DNA from: Polaromonas sp.
GTDB lineage: Bacteria > Pseudomonadota > Gammaproteobacteria > Burkholderiales > Burkholderiaceae_C
DNA length: 49,856 nucleotides
Assembly (NCBI GenBank): GCA_028292745.1
Contig: JAQGLT010000086.1
Location: forward strand, 1 to 49,856
Reading direction: 5' to 3'
The notes under the pieces were generated by a model, which did no database searches, had not been told where the DNA came from, and saw nothing but the letters and a program-made list of their open reading frames with translations. A program made the position numbers and the translations under genes. This document shows positions 49,686-49,856 of the stretch, piece by piece; position 1 is the first letter of the stretch; every line of letters starts with the position of its first letter.

Positions 49686-49856
49686 ATGACGACCGAAAAA
49701 ATCGACAACATCACTGTTCAGACCCAAGCCAATGTGTACTTCGACGGCAAATGCATCAGCCACGTCATCACGCTGGCGGACGGCACGAAGAAATCCGTCG
49801 GCGTGATCCTGCCGGCCAGCCTGACGTTCAACACGGGCGCGGCCGAGACCATGGAA
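49686..49856 (+). CDS. ppnP: Pyrimidine/purine nucleoside phosphorylase PpnP (partial)
   Basis: The first 57 residues of a small cupin-fold protein of the PpnP/YaiE (DUF1255) family; the window ends inside it. NITVQTQANVYFDGKCISHVI and GTKKSVGVILPASLTFNT are family-typical. Known PpnP (about 94-104 residues) phosphorolyses diverse nucleosides. It is divergent from the ECF sigma gene, with 146 bp between the starts. Confidence 0.88.
   Translation, partial: MTTEKIDNITVQTQANVYFDGKCISHVITLADGTKKSVGVILPASLTFNTGAAETME

Overview
The window is high-GC, densely packed proteobacterial chromosome. Its gene neighbourhoods (folC-dedD-cvpA-purF-metZ-gltX; waaA-waaC; several tripartite tricarboxylate (TTT) transporter genes) point to a betaproteobacterium of the Comamonadaceae. 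Two families of short dispersed repeats of the type seen in Polaromonas, Rhodoferax and Acidovorax support this. The genus is inference; Polaromonas-like is the best guess. No phage, insertion sequence, CRISPR array or rRNA was seen.

Layout. 0.2-3.4 kb (minus): a two-gene version of the fused MFS/spermidine synthase family, an exported histidine phosphatase, and a DUF6644/DUF6152 pair. 3.6-10.8 kb (minus): waaA and waaC for the LPS inner core, a phosphohexomutase, then glgA and glgC. 11.0-19.7 kb (plus): glgP, glgB, glgX and malQ, which complete the glycogen cycle and are transcribed divergently from glgCA. 19.8-22.9 kb (plus): alkylation repair (Ada-N/AraC/AlkA fusion and Ogt) and an EamA exporter. 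23.1-26.1 kb (plus): a first TTT transporter, tctCBA. 26.3-36.3 kb: a LysR regulator divergent from a seven-gene operon, prpD - prpB-like lyase - tctC - tctB - tctA - acnA-like aconitase - prpF. 36.5-38.5 kb (minus): a TctDE-like two-component system. 39.0-39.4 kb: tRNA-Asp, -Glu and -Ala. 39.5-46.5 kb (minus): gltX, metZ, purF, cvpA, dedD and folC. 46.6-49.9 kb: an ArsC/Spx-like protein, a glycine-zipper envelope protein, an ECF sigma/anti-sigma pair, and the start of ppnP.

The most interesting system is the 27.3-36.3 kb operon. It holds the dehydratase, hydratase, isomerase and lyase of the 2-methylcitrate route together with its own high-affinity tricarboxylate transporter, but has no methylcitrate synthase (prpC). 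That gene content suggests uptake and breakdown of an external C6/C7 tricarboxylate (2-methylcitrate, trans-aconitate, methylaconitate or similar) rather than the usual propionate detoxification. It sits between a first tctCBA and a TctDE-type sensor/regulator.

The second theme is dispersed repeats. About ten copies of a roughly 60-bp double-hairpin element occur in the window. Four lie in frame inside waaA, waaC, alkA and folC, and one supplies the stop codon of alkA. A second GC-rich element abuts the waaC start, with 126-bp tandem copies behind it, and recurs between the ECF sigma and anti-sigma genes. Both families appear to reshape proteins and gene borders.
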